Assembly (NCBI GenBank): GCA_000320545.1
Contig: ADNK01002402.1
Location: 1-28,303 of the forward strand
Source: Bigelowiella natans CCMP2755
Taxonomy: Eukaryota; Cercozoa; Chlorarachniophyceae
Direction of reading: 5' to 3'
DNA: 28,303 bases
Both the position numbers and the translations under genes were made by a program. Positions 9,991 to 21,555 of the stretch are shown one piece after another. Position 1 is the first letter of the stretch, and each line of letters starts with the position of its first letter. The notes under the pieces were generated by a model, which made no database searches, was not told where the DNA came from, and worked only from the letters and a program-made list of their open reading frames with translations.

Positions 9991-11049
9991 TCAGGTAGAC
10001 AATCTTGTTGACTTGCTCTCCCAACTTCGCGACGAGTAAGAATCGTCCACAGGTAGCTGCTTTGGTGAAACCATGTCATGGGGGGTGGAGGCTCTAGCCG
10101 GTCTCCTGCTCCTCATGTTCCTTTTTGAAAGCGTCTCGCCTTCTTGTTTCTCATTAACCTTCGTGTTTTCATCGTCATCGGACACGGCAGACAAGTCCAT
10201 GGACATGATCTTCTTGTCGAGGCGAACACCATCGTCTGGAGACCCATCCTTTCGCAGCTGAGGTAGCACCTACAACACGCCGTACCCAGAGACAAATACG
10301 AGACCATCATCCAGGAATGACGCGGAAGAGGAGGGGGGCAGAGAGGAAGAGAAGGCGAATAGACAAAATGCAATACGTACTATGTCTCTCCACCACCCCT
10401 TCCCCTCCCCTCCCCTCCTGCGATTATGCTATAATTGCTGAGTGGGGTCACCAACATGGTCTAAGAACTTCTCCGACGAAGTCTCAATGATATCGAAAGG
10501 GACGTCGATGCCCTCCGAGAGGTTTTGAAGTGAATTTGAGCTGACCCCGGTGAAATCGATCTTTGTAATGCTACTGTTTATGTGAAGCCCTCCACACGAC
10601 ACCTATGAGATGCAATATGAAGTGAGATGTGAGAAAGGCAACGCAGTCTTGACGATGTCAGCTTTTCGTACAAAATTCGATTATTATCTCCTATTTACGC
10701 TGCACTCGGATCACTATACTACACCCGCAGCATGAAAATCGAAGTTCGTAATCCCTGGTGAGGAAAAGAACAAACCCCTCCCAAAGCAAAGATGCAAGCC
10801 GAAATGTTTTGGACAACTTACCAACATCCATGCAGCATTCTTGTCGCCGCCATCATTTGGTATTAGGTCTTTTTTCAAGCTAAGTTCATGCCTTCACGAA
10901 ACCGTAAAATATATGCTCAGAGTGCGCAACACACACACACACACACAACCACAAAGGCGGCCATGCATATTTTTTTTAGACCTCCAAAGATTAATTAAGG
11001 GCTAGACGATCGATATATTATTTTGATTCAAATCTTAAATAATACATAC

Positions 11050-11087
<38 letters not shown>

Positions 11088-11110
11088 ACTTACATATAAA
11101 TTATGAGTGT

Positions 11111-11142
<32 letters not shown>

Positions 11143-11466
11143 TGTTTCTTTACATATAAACAATGATAACAGTCGCAAGCTGCGAAGCCTCTCTAGTAAA
11201 CGTGGCAATGCAGTACATCTAACAACATGAAGAAGCTGTTCCGTACAGTACGATCACGAACACCGCTCACTCGGTGCATAGAAACATGCCTTCACACAAT
11301 AATAACGCCTTTCACACACACGAACCCGCCCTTTTGCGCTCCGATCCACTGAACAGATTTCTCGTCGAAGTTAATCTCAAACGCCATGGCAATTATTCTC
11401 GCATAACAGTCCGAGCTTCGTACATCCAGCCTGTTTGTCCGCAGGCACAACAGCAAGCAGCGACGC

Positions 11467-11498
<32 letters not shown>

Positions 11499-14400
11499 GC
11501 AGCAGTAGCGACATCAACTGCAGCAACGGCGGTCGGCTGCAACCCCACTTGCGATTAGGAAAAAAAACGGTTTTGGACGAAGACGAATCTGTCGGTGTTT
11601 CAATGGAAAGCGGAGAACCCTAGAGGGCCAACCCTTACGTCTTTAGGCGCAATGATTCCTGTGTATGTGTCGCTTCTCCGCACCTTAATCTGACGTCGGT
11701 TATGTAGCATGTCCCCTTTTGGTTCTCGGGAACGATGAACTCGTAGATACCATTGTTGACCTTTGTCCCTCCAGTCCCCTTCATCGCGGCCTCTCCAAAC
11801 ATCTTATACCTACGAGGAAGAAAATGGAGAGGATGAGAGGGAGGGAGGGGGGAAGATGACGCTTTTTACGTAGCACTTACACACAAACACAAACGCGCGC
11901 GCGCGCGCGGGGAGAGAGAAGAGAAACGAGAGAAAAGAGAGGGAGAGAGAGGGAGAGAGAGAGAGAGATCTCAGTGTTGTTGGCATCATAATAGCATGAC
12001 TTTCCGTCGCCAGAAAACATCTTAGCTTTGGGGTCATCTTCGCCGTCAGCACCGCTCTCCTCCTGCGGATCCAGCTCCTCATCGCTATCGCCATAGTCGC
12101 TATCGTCCCCACACGTAAACACGCTCTCCCAGCAAGATTTGTCATCATCCTTGTGGCGCTTGATGAGGTCGGCGTTTCGGAAGCACATCGCGATAACTTT
12201 CCCTTTCTCAAACCTGATTTTTATGGCCTCCACCGGAGAACTACTGCCTGTAATGTTTCCGTTGGAGTCAGCGCCCAAGGCAAAAATTGCAACGATTGGA
12301 AATGGTAGAAGGGGGGGGGGGGGAAGCGGAACGAACATGGAGACAAGAAGGAGTTGAAGAGGCAATTCTGCTGATTAAGTCACCGATGCTCACCACAAGG
12401 CAGGATTCTCACAAAAAAATCAGCACAAAAATAGAAGACACGCCTCCGCCTGAACATGATCGATCACTGACGTGATTTCAAGTGATGCGAGGGGGGGGGG
12501 GGGGGGCATAAAACAGGCGAGCACGGAGAAACCAATGCGCGAAAAGAATCTAATCGAAATACCAGTGAAGAAGTTCTCAATACTCATTCCTCGGTTGACG
12601 GCGTCCATAGTTGTCAACGACCTGGAGGGGGGAGCGACACGACAACAACGCCGACGTCAAACACAAGCGGTTTGGATTAAAAACGCAGGCATGCGCGGGA
12701 AAAATCGGCGGGTCAAACCGCCATGATTCTCCCACTTTCTACGCACGCAGCAACAACAACGAGAGGCTTCTATTGGTCGCAGCGGTCACGTACCCGCGTC
12801 TCTTGACAGAGCTTCGGCGTCGCCCGAACGAAAACACCTTCCCCTGCTTTTCTTCTATTTGCTTTATTCGATCATACTGCAGGCCCAGATTCACCGAGTA
12901 GCACAGCGTCGAGCTTTGCGACGATTTCTTCTTTCCGAGGAGGTAGGGCCAGAGAGACTCCTGGCGTCTTTTCTTCTGCTTGAGCTCCGGCGTGATTGAA
13001 GGGACCAGCGGAACGATGACCACGGCATAGATGAGGACAACGACGAGGAGGAAGAGGACGTAGGCGAACAAGCCCTGGGTCATCGTGTTGATGGAGAAGA
13101 GCTCCTTCGTCAGGGGAACCACAAAGATTACAATCCCGGCATTTGTCAGGATAGAGATGCAAATGAAGATGGTGAGAACGGAGTTCCAGTTCCCGGAGGA
13201 GTTGGCCGCGTACGGTTGAGGCCTCTGCATGATCGACAGGAGCTTGCTAGAGTCCACGTTCACTTCCACCATGTTGCTCACGAGGGCTAACAGCGGGGAG
13301 AGAGGAAAGAGCGCTGAGAAGAAGGTAACATAACCAAACTGGCGGAAGATCTCCTCGTACTCCTCCAAAACGCCCTCGAATTCAGGGCTTTTATATTGCG
13401 TTGTCAGCACCTTCGAGGCCTTCCTCGCCGCAGCAGCTCGCGCGATTTCCTCCGGAGTGCCCCTTTCCTTACCGGCCTTTTTCTTTCCTTTCCTCCCCTC
13501 GCACTGCTTCAACACCCACGGAACCCCCAGCTCTAGAGTGTTGTCGATGATGATCATACTGATGAACACACCACGCAGGATGTTCCCGGTCGCCTCCGCG
13601 CACGTGACTTCCCCGCAGCCCCCCTCCACAATCGTCTTCAAGAAGGCCGTGTAGTACATGATCCCGAAGTTGATGACGAAGTCGAAGAAGCTGAGCCGCA
13701 GCAGCAGGGCTTGCTCGTAGTCCTGCACAGTCCTCGGGTTCTGATAGTCCGTCAGCCATACCGCCATCGACTTCGTCACGTACCGCGACATGGCGATCAC
13801 GACGGCGAAGACCGTGCCCACGATGGGGGTCCCCTCCAGGTAGCGCTCCACCCACGACGCGGAGGCGATCACGCCGCCGATGAGCAGAAGCGAGAAGGCC
13901 ATGATGACCAGGAGGAAGCACAGGCGCAGCATCTGGCCAGACTCGTCGTAGCTAATGCCCCCATCCACGGCCGAGTACTGCACCACGCCGTGGTACTCCG
14001 GTCGGATCCTGGCCTTCGGCTCGAAGCTAGCACACCCCCAGTGCAGCGCCAGCGCCGCCTCGTTTCGCAGATGGTACTGCCTCCACACAAGAGAGTTCAG
14101 GATGATGATGCAGCAAAACATTATCGTCGCCCCGTCAGGGCTCGCAGCCGTCCTCTGCACAACGAACATGATGACCCCGGACAGCGCTGGTAGTATGAGC
14201 TCCACCTTGGTGTACACGCGGAGAAACTCGAAGTAGAAGGCGATTTTCTGGCCAAAGTACTGCTCGATGAGATCGATCGGTTGCTGCATTGGCCAGACGT
14301 CTCTCCACTTCAATCTCTCCCTCTCTTGCCCCTGCGGCGCGTCCTGCTTCTTTTTCCGGCTGCCGCAGCAGCAGGAGAAGTTGATGAGATTCAGCTCACG

Positions 14401-16077
14401 CTTTATCTGGCGGCGCTTGAACTCGTTGTGGAGCGGAAACGAGCTCTCGAATATCGCTTCGTATTTATCGTCGAGATCCAGCCCGAAAATCGCGTCTTCG
14501 GAGTTGAGGATCTCATCGACGATGTAAAGGATGTCCACTTCTCGAAAGGGCGTGTTAACCCACGAGGCGCCCCTTCGGGCCTGGGTCGGGTATTGCATGT
14601 ACAGAGCTTCGTTGGCCTGGATCTCGTACTGCGAGAAATTGTCTTGCCAAACAGAGTGAGTCTGACCAAAGTGGATTGCCAACTTTAGCCCGAGGTCAAA
14701 ACCTACCACGTGCGACCTTGACGGGTGCAGTCTTAGAATGATTTTTAGAGTCTCCGCCCACCGCCTAATCTCCTGTACAGTTGGCGATATGAGCAGAAAA
14801 AGAACCTTTTTGTCATTGGAAGCGTCTGTCGTGGGCCGTATAAGAATTGCATTCTTGAATGTAGCGTGTAGGTCTTCCAAAAGACTCAGGAGCTGGCGCT
14901 TCCTATTTGCGGATCGCCGCTTTATTTTTATTCTCTCGGGAACGGTCTTGCCTTCCAACTCTTCTTCTTCGTACTGAAATCAAGGCAAGGAAAGTTAACG
15001 ATGACGAAGATGGTAATTATGATGACAATGATGCTAATTGATTGATTCGCTTGACCCATAGTGGTATTGATGTAACTCAAAACAGATAAGGAGGCAACAT
15101 CGATGCCATGCCAATAATTAGCAGGGCACCTTGAAGTCTTTGAGGCAAAGTGCGTAGATGGGCCCATATTGATAATCTGAGATGTCCAGCTCGTCGTTAT
15201 AAAAACTGCTGCTGTCGGAACTCGTATCTGACTTCGTATCCGACTGCGAGTTGAACCCTAATGCAGCCAGCATTTGCATCAGAGAAAAACAACAAACAGC
15301 GGGACCACACCACACAGAAACGGAGTTCAACTTGAAGCAAAACGTCCAAATATACCCTTGTGGAGCAATCTACTATAAATGGAAACTTGGAATATCTACC
15401 TATCGGTCCAATTCTCGTCATGAACCACCCCCCCTCCCATCTTCCAATCCACATTGAGTTTACTACCTTGCTGTTCGGGCTCGTCAGAGGATGTTGTTCT
15501 CCTCCCTTCCGAAACAATCTCCAGTTGATATTTCTTGCTGTCAGATAAAGATGCGGACGATGCTTTTTCCCCTTTGACTGTGGTCCTAATTGACCTTTTA
15601 GTAGAGGAGCCTCTCGATCTTCTCCGGTGGGTGGTTTTTGCTGCCCTTTCATTCTGTTTTCTCTTGGTGCTAGGTTTGCGGGAGGATAACGGGGTATCAC
15701 CTACGGATCGATCGAGCAGCTCGTTCCAATCGTCCAACGCATTCTGGTGTGATGGTCAACTTTAATATTGGGGGTAGCATAAATTTTGACTTTTTCTTTA
15801 CCGCAATATCGTTCATTCGTAGCTAAAATTTTACCTTTGTTTGATCCCCCTCCAGCTTTATTGGTGATTTGAGTCTTTCCTTCTCCCTCTCCTGCTCTTC
15901 CAGGAATATCTCTCGCATTTCAATTTTCTTCTTGCCCTTCTTCTGCTGTCGTCGCTGTGGCCGATGGCTACTCTCATTGTCCTGCTTTCTTCTTTTCTCC
16001 AATTTCCTCACCGAGACTTTAAGATCCTTGTTAAGAAAATTGGCCCAAGCTTTAGTAGCCCTATCTTTTTCAGTCAT
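9991..16077 (-). CDS. Anoctamin/TMEM16 family protein with long C-terminal extension
   Basis: Exons (5' to 3'): 16077-15835, 15743-15467, 15257-15130, 14973-12794, 12621-12563, 12247-11881, 11809-11684, 11430-11296, 10879-10822, 10602-10456, 10269-9991; about 1332 aa. Anoctamins are dimeric ~10-helix proteins acting as Ca2+-activated lipid scramblases or ion channels. Residues 1-215 are basic and disordered; ~235-350 resemble the cytosolic dimerisation domain; the core spans ~443-885, from QPIDLIEQYFGQKIAFYF through RPEYHG to FGYVTFFSALFPLSPLLALV. Ca2+-site residues, placed by eye: D693 and E697 (DNTLE), E754 and E757 (EYEE), E786 and D790 (EVNVD). The extension (~890-1332) holds an acidic loop, scattered Cys and likely beta strands; I recognise no domain. 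The start follows an in-frame TGA at 16132-16134. All junctions keep phase except the last: the 10602 exon ends at a weak GTTGGT, or at GTGACC in another phase. The donor of exon 6 lies in a microsatellite. Confidence 0.92.
9995..10039 (+). CDS. Possible plus-strand terminal exon (VDNLVDLLSQLRDE)
   Basis: A strong acceptor (CCTTTTTGTGCTCAG, ending 9994) is followed by a 14-codon frame with leucine spacing VDNLVDLLSQLRDE and a TAA. A further plus-strand exon candidate lies at about 9829-9906 (acceptor TACTTTGCCAG, donor GTACCT), joinable in phase 0. It would overlap the 3' end of the anoctamin gene on the other strand. No longer gene could be built, so it may be chance. Confidence 0.25.
   Translation, partial: VDNLVDLLSQLRDE
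10928..11142. repeat. AC, AT and GT microsatellites in an anoctamin intron
   Basis: The intron at 10880-11295 carries (AC)n at 10929-10948, (AT)n at 11052-11085 and (GT)n at 11107-11142 in that order. A CAT triplet run (11469-11497) is in the next intron upstream in the gene (11431-11683). Confidence 0.9.
11881..11990 (-). repeat. GA/GC/AC microsatellite inside anoctamin exon 6
   Basis: On the minus strand exon 6 reads past GKSCYYDANNTE into (CT)n, (GC)n and (GT)n and meets a GTAAGT donor only after them, at 11880. The repeat stays open (Ser-Leu, Ala-Arg, Val-Cys dipeptides) and the phase fits exon 7. The only earlier GT donor candidate is a weak GTCATG near 11998, also in the right phase. 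Confidence 0.6.
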
Positions 16078-16449
16078 CTCCAGGCTTTCTTCCCCGGCCC
16101 CCCTCCCCAAATGCAGAAGATGGAGAGGGACTCAGCTGCGTTGATCGCCGTTGTGATGTTGTAATAATAGAAACGGCATTAATCCATGCGAAAAGAAAGT
16201 AAATTCGCCTTCAATATAATCCTGCGACACGAACCAAAAACGTTTCATAGTGAAAAGTTTCTTGCTTTATTGCACTGCGACAAAGACATTCCATCAATCA
16301 AAACCCTTCTATAATTAATTATCCTCGCCCATTTTTGGGCAGATTTGCCAAATTGGCAACTTTTTAGATGGTTTTCCAGCCTGCGACAAGCCTTGGAGCC
16401 ATTTTCTCATCAGAATTACGCCAGATTTCTGTTTGAACGGGTGGGAAGA
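16078..16449. promoter_or_regulatory. Divergent promoter region, anoctamin / MED28-like gene
   Basis: The two start codons lie 372 bp apart and point away from each other, so this interval must contain both 5' UTRs and probably both promoters. It is moderately AT-rich, with TAATTAATTA near 16312 and no clear TATA box or recognised motif. Coregulation is possible but only inferred from geometry. Confidence 0.5.
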
Positions 16450-17137
16450 ATGGCGACGGCGGCGGCTGCGACCGCGGCTGCAGAGCCCCATGACCAGGCA
16501 AGCGACTCCAAATTGTCTACCTAAGTGCTAGTTAGCGTCCACCGAAAGCCACATTTTCTTGATTCGTTCATTCTCGTTTTGGTCAGCTGTGTGCATCTCT
16601 TGACGCTTGTGTCCAAGGGGTTCTGCGAGCGAAAGACTCGACCCAAGGTTACTATCAGAATTAGTTTTCTTGTCAGTATGGGGAGGATGAGGAAGCGTTG
16701 TAACAGTACAGTTTAAACATATGTGCGTATGTGTTTTTCAGAGGAAACTCTGCTGCGGATCAAGTCGTTTTTAAAGCAAGTTGAGAACATCAGGAGCAGT
16801 AGCCGCGTGAAGACAAATGAAAGCAGTACTACAGGCCCAGAAATCAGCAAGGTGGGCGTGGATATATGTATGCATTGCTCTCGTAAATGTATGCCCCACG
16901 AAGCTGATGTATCTTCATTATTAGGAAATAAAACAATTAACAGAAGAACTGAAGATGAAGCGAAATCTTGTAAGGAATTATGAAGCTAAACTGGAAGAAT
17001 GGAAAAAATCATTGATACGATTGAGAGAAGAAAATGAAGAAACATTAGAAAAGGCAAAACTTGCACCTCGCCGAAATGGCCCGCCGCCAATTCAGAAGAG
17101 TAAAAATGCAGAAGGGGGAATACAGTCAAAACGATAA
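16450..17137 (+). CDS. Small coiled-coil protein, probable Mediator subunit 28-like
   Basis: Exons 16450-16497, 16744-16851 and 16925-17137; 122 aa. Exon 1 encodes an Ala-rich start (MATAAAATAAAEPHDQ) and ends at CAG|GCAAGC, a GC donor. Exon 2 begins after TTTTTCAGAG (phase 0) and exon 3 after TTCATTATTAG. The middle is helical, with heptads in EIKQLTEELKMKRNLVRNYE followed by AKLEEWKKSLIRLREEN, then a Pro/Lys tail. The spacing L-x2-EL-x2-K-x2-LV...KL-x2-W-x3-L resembles the C-terminal helix of animal and plant MED28, part of the Mediator head that links transcription factors to RNA polymerase II. MED9 has a similar helix but lacks the Trp. The protein is shorter than human MED28 (178 aa). 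The gene structure is well supported; the family call is tentative. Confidence 0.6.
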
Positions 17138-17409
17138 TTGTACCTCAATGCCATTACAGCAGGTTAGTCCTACTGTTATTGTTAAACGAAGTCTGAGACA
17201 TCTCGTCAAATAAAGTATGTGTGCTTTCTCCATGGCATCTACTTCCTTGTGTCCTCTTCCTCTATATGTACAATTGTGTAGTATCATAGCACACATAGTA
17301 CATGTGTGCGCGCACTGCAGACGGCGATTCATATATAAAGATATAGCTTAAGGCAGTGCTCAATACAAGCTTTACAGCAGCAGCTATATGTAAAAACCAT
17401 ACATAAATG

Positions 17410-17462
<53 letters not shown>

Positions 17463-17741
17463 CAAGCTAGCAACGCTAGAATGCGCTTGCAAGCCGCGCC
17501 TTTTTTCTGTGACGCTATGGCGATCCAGAGATGCCAAGCTGCATGCTAGCATGATGCGATGATGGCACAGCCTAGGTTGCAAAGCAATTAGAGCCCATAA
17601 TGCACATGTTAACTTCGAGAGAGTCATCACAAAGCAAGTTCGGTGGGGCCGGTAGGTCGAAAGGCTGATCATGAACACTCTCAAACTACGCCAGCATGAC
17701 GATCGAGGCTACTTTAGGCGCCATTGAAGTGCCATCGATCA
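17138..17741. other. Convergent intergenic region with AT repeat and palindromes
   Basis: Between the 3' ends of the MED28-like and coiled-coil genes. It holds an (AT)n tract at 17414-17458, then about 150 bp rich in GCTAGC, CTAG and GCATGC words, with CATGCTAGCATG at 17542-17553. No coding frame is supported. Confidence 0.7.
17209..17214 (+). terminator. Candidate polyadenylation signal
   Basis: AATAAA, 72 nt after the stop of the MED28-like gene and followed by GT-rich sequence (AAGTATGTGTGCTTT). This is the usual arrangement of a eukaryotic poly(A) site. Confidence 0.5.
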
Positions 17742-19912
17742 TCATTCCGCACTCAACGCCGCGGAAGCTGCTGCCCCCGTCTCGTCCACAAACGACTTAT
17801 ACATGTCCTCGATGTCGTGGAGTTGGCTGTCGCCCTGCTTTTCCGTCCCGTGCGACTCGCGTGAGGCGAGCGCGCGTGGCGCTGCATGATACCCTTGCGA
17901 AACGGTTGGATCTGCCTCTGCCAAAATTCTGTCAAATGCATAATCGTCGCCGCCCCCCCCTGACTCAAGACTAGCCAGCTCTGCATTGGCGGAGGGGGGT
18001 GAGGATATGCCAACTTCCTTGGCCACTTCCTCTATTAGCTTTCGGCTGCTATTGTTATCACCCTTCTCACCCGTATCTTCCAGCTTCATAGCATCATTCT
18101 CATCGTTATTCCCGCCTTCCCCGGCGACGGCAGAGTCCAACAACGCTCCGTCCTCGTCGCCCTCCCCCGCTTCATTTTTAAAGCGAATATCGGCCGTTGT
18201 CGCAGAAGGGGACTGAACAAATTCGATTCTCAGGTCGCAAGCAAAAACTCGCAAAGGAACACTGGCATTCGAAGACTAGCTACAATATCGATGCATCCGG
18301 ATCCTTGTGCTACACATTAATGTGTAGCACAAGCGCATTCTATCATCGTGCTCAGCAAATCGATTTTTTTGGAAAAACACACTTACACACTTACACACTT
18401 ACACTTACACTTACACACACACACACACACACACAAAGAGGCGATTATCTAAGCTATGCGAGTTTGCTCTCTCCACACAAATAACCCTGAGATCCTTGTC
18501 GTCGTCATCGTCATTGTTCCCCTCGCCTCGGAGAGGAGGAAGGCCAAATGCAGCTCTGACCTCGGAATCTTCAAAAAGACACGCACGTATTACGCATTGC
18601 CGGAGAACTCATCAAACACATGACGCGCGGGCATGTGCATACGCTAAGTACACGACGCCAGTAAGGATAAATGACTCACCTTTAGCTGACGGCGAGTCGT
18701 AATAATTGCTGTAAGGAGGGGGAGGGGGAGGAGCTCCATATCCTGATTTTCCGTACAAGTCGCTGCCTTGGTCTCCCCCTCCCCATTTCGGATCGAAATA
18801 GGGTGTCGGTAGTAGCGGAGAAGATAGCGATTGCCCCTTATACGTTATAAGAACAACATCGTCACGAGGAAGGAAGAGGGAGAGCGGCATCGTGCAAAGA
18901 TTACCAGTGAAAAACAAATTTCCTCTTCCCCCCCCCCCCCCACCCCCCCCCTCTCTCTCTCACTCGCATTTCCCCATTTCTTCTCCTCTATGTTTGGGAA
19001 AGAACTATCTTATTCACGATTTCGTATGGATTATGCAAAAACCTACCTTTTCACCACCGTCGGAACCTCTCCCCATCATCTCGTTGCAATACTCACAATC
19101 GCCATGGGTATAGCAATTTTCGCATCCCCTCCTCCTCCTGTACCTATCATTCAACGCATGGGGACGGGTGAGAGTGTCATTGACGCTGTACTTGCGTCTA
19201 TCATGGTATCTGCCAGCATATATACACGCGTGCACGCAAACATGATCCGTTGATACCCCCTCCTTTTGGAGAGGACAAAGTATGAGGAGAACTAGGAAAA
19301 GTGCCGACCATTTGCCGTTGTAGTAGTAGTATCCCTTCGTGTTTTGGTCGCGGCCGCTCTTTTTTGCACGGTTATAGAAGGCGCTTGTAGGTAGGAGCAG
19401 CGACCGGAAAATCTGCGAAAGCGAAGGCACACCAACAAATGCATTCAGCGACCCGCTTTTCTGTACGACTATCGCTTCGATATCGCTTTGTTTTTTGTGA
19501 TTGCTGCTGTTTCTCACTATGTGCGGCTCGGGTATCTATAAGTGCGGCTGCGACAGCAGCAGAAGGTCAGCTGGGGGGAAAGCTACGACGATGGCGGTCT
19601 ACCTGATGTTCTTCAAGACTTGCTCTCATTTTCGAAAGGGCCTGACATTTATGATCGAAATGGTGATGATGATGAAGAAGATGATGATGATGACGATGAA
19701 TGAAAATGGATAATGACGCTAGCAAAGTGCATCCGACGGATTTATGTTAGATACACTTCATTGGATTCTGTAGTTTATTCTCGCAGCAAGGCGAACAATT
19801 GCAATGGCTCTCTGTGTCTCTCTATCCGCAGTACTCAAGCAAAACGCGAAAATGAGTGCGTTGGAGTTGGACATATCCCCCGAGATGAGGAGGGAGACCA
19901 AAAAAAAAATAT

Positions 19913-19954
<42 letters not shown>

Positions 19955-20595
19955 GTATTGATGTATCAAAACGCGTCTGACGGCATAAAGCCTGGCGCAT
20001 CATTCGCAGCACCTGGTCGGCGAGCGTGAGTGAGCGTGAGAAGTGCTGAAAGGCCTTTTGCTTGGCCTCTCTCGAGGAGTCCACTGCATACTTCAGAGTC
20101 TCTCCCTGCGAGCTCAGAGACTCTCCCATTGCGTACGCGCTGTTTACCTTGGCCTTCCAATCACTAATACGGAGATCAGAAACGCGTTGGCGGTTAGAAT
20201 GTGATTGCATGAATCCTTTCGAGGGGTGACGGGGTCATCTAGCGAGTACATGTGTTGTTGTGATGCGAAACGCCTCGTGGCGCGTGTTGGTATGAACAAG
20301 GTAGAGCTCTTAGAAGCAAAGAGCAGCTCGTCTAATGGTCAACGTACGCGAGGTAGCGATTGAGATGGTTTATCCTCGTCCGAAGGGCGTGCAGCTGCTT
20401 TCGCTTCTCTTCAAGGAGCGTGGTGTTGATGAGTGGTGATGCGCCCTCGGAGGACTTCTGAAATGCGTACGAATTTGCATATTTTGAATCCCACGCACAC
20501 GCACACATATGAGAGTATATTTAATACATCACTCACTTATTACTACACCTTCAAGTGAAGGCATTCTAACAAATGCGCACACTCACACACACACA

Positions 20596-20631
<36 letters not shown>

Positions 20632-20721
20632 GAGCCAGACCTTAATCTCCACTGCCAGCTTCTCCTTTGCTACCGCGGCTTTGGTTGTCGTAACCTTCGC
20701 ATTCGCCTGAGCACATCATTG

Positions 20722-20761
<40 letters not shown>

Positions 20762-20891
20762 TGAGCGACAGAAAGTCACGACGCCCTTTGAAAACTGCGA
20801 TCGACATTGAAACGGCAATACCGATCTACAGTGCGTCTGTCCTTGGCATTTGCAAGCAAAAGGGCAATGAAGACGATTATATCACCAGCAG

Positions 20892-20922
<31 letters not shown>

Positions 20923-21507
20923 ACTACTACTACTACTGTTACAGCTACTACTGTTACTACTTCTACTGTTTTATGAAACTCAAACTTGCAATTTTCCTCC
21001 CAAAGTCTTCTCCACTAATACCCACCTTGCTGAGCAAATCTTGATATTGCGACAGCGTGTCTTTGAGGTTTGCCATCAATTCCTTGTGCGCCTCCAAGGC
21101 CTCGGTCTCCTTCTCACGCAGCTTGCGCAGATGCAGGTTGACGCTCTTGATTCGTTTCTTAATCTCGGCCACAAGCTCGGCCTCTACACCTTCCTTTCTC
21201 TGTTGTGTTTGGCACGAGGAGAAATGGCAGCACGGGGAGATGTTTCGTAAGGATGTTGGTGCTATATATACTTGTTGGTTTCTCATCTTCGTCGTCGAGG
21301 AGAGATTAGTGGAAAAAAACCTGCTGCTCTGCTATTTTGTCGGTGATTTTTCCAATTTTTGTGTCTTGAGCCTCGATAGCCGCGTGCCATTTTCTTGTAG
21401 CAGCTTTCATCTGTTTCTACAAAAACTCACGTGGTCAGCCAAAAACAGCATTTTCGAATCGTGACAATGCGAAAGACATGTCTGCGCGCGCGTGCGCGCG
21501 CGCCGCG

Positions 21508-21555
<48 letters not shown>

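Noticed and set aside
12739-12793. Extension of the anoctamin core frame to a stop (GYVTAATNRS and a Leu-rich tail)
   Set aside because: A strong GTACGT donor at 12793 with a phase-matched next exon explains the end better than the low-quality tail.
18831-19253. 140-codon plus-strand frame
   Set aside because: It is antisense to two phase-consistent exons of the coiled-coil gene and crosses poly-C and CT repeats.
19198-19254. Possible intron (GTATCA to an AG) within the large membrane-segment exon
   Set aside because: The frame is open straight through, and the best acceptor (TGGCAG) would break phase, so I kept one exon.
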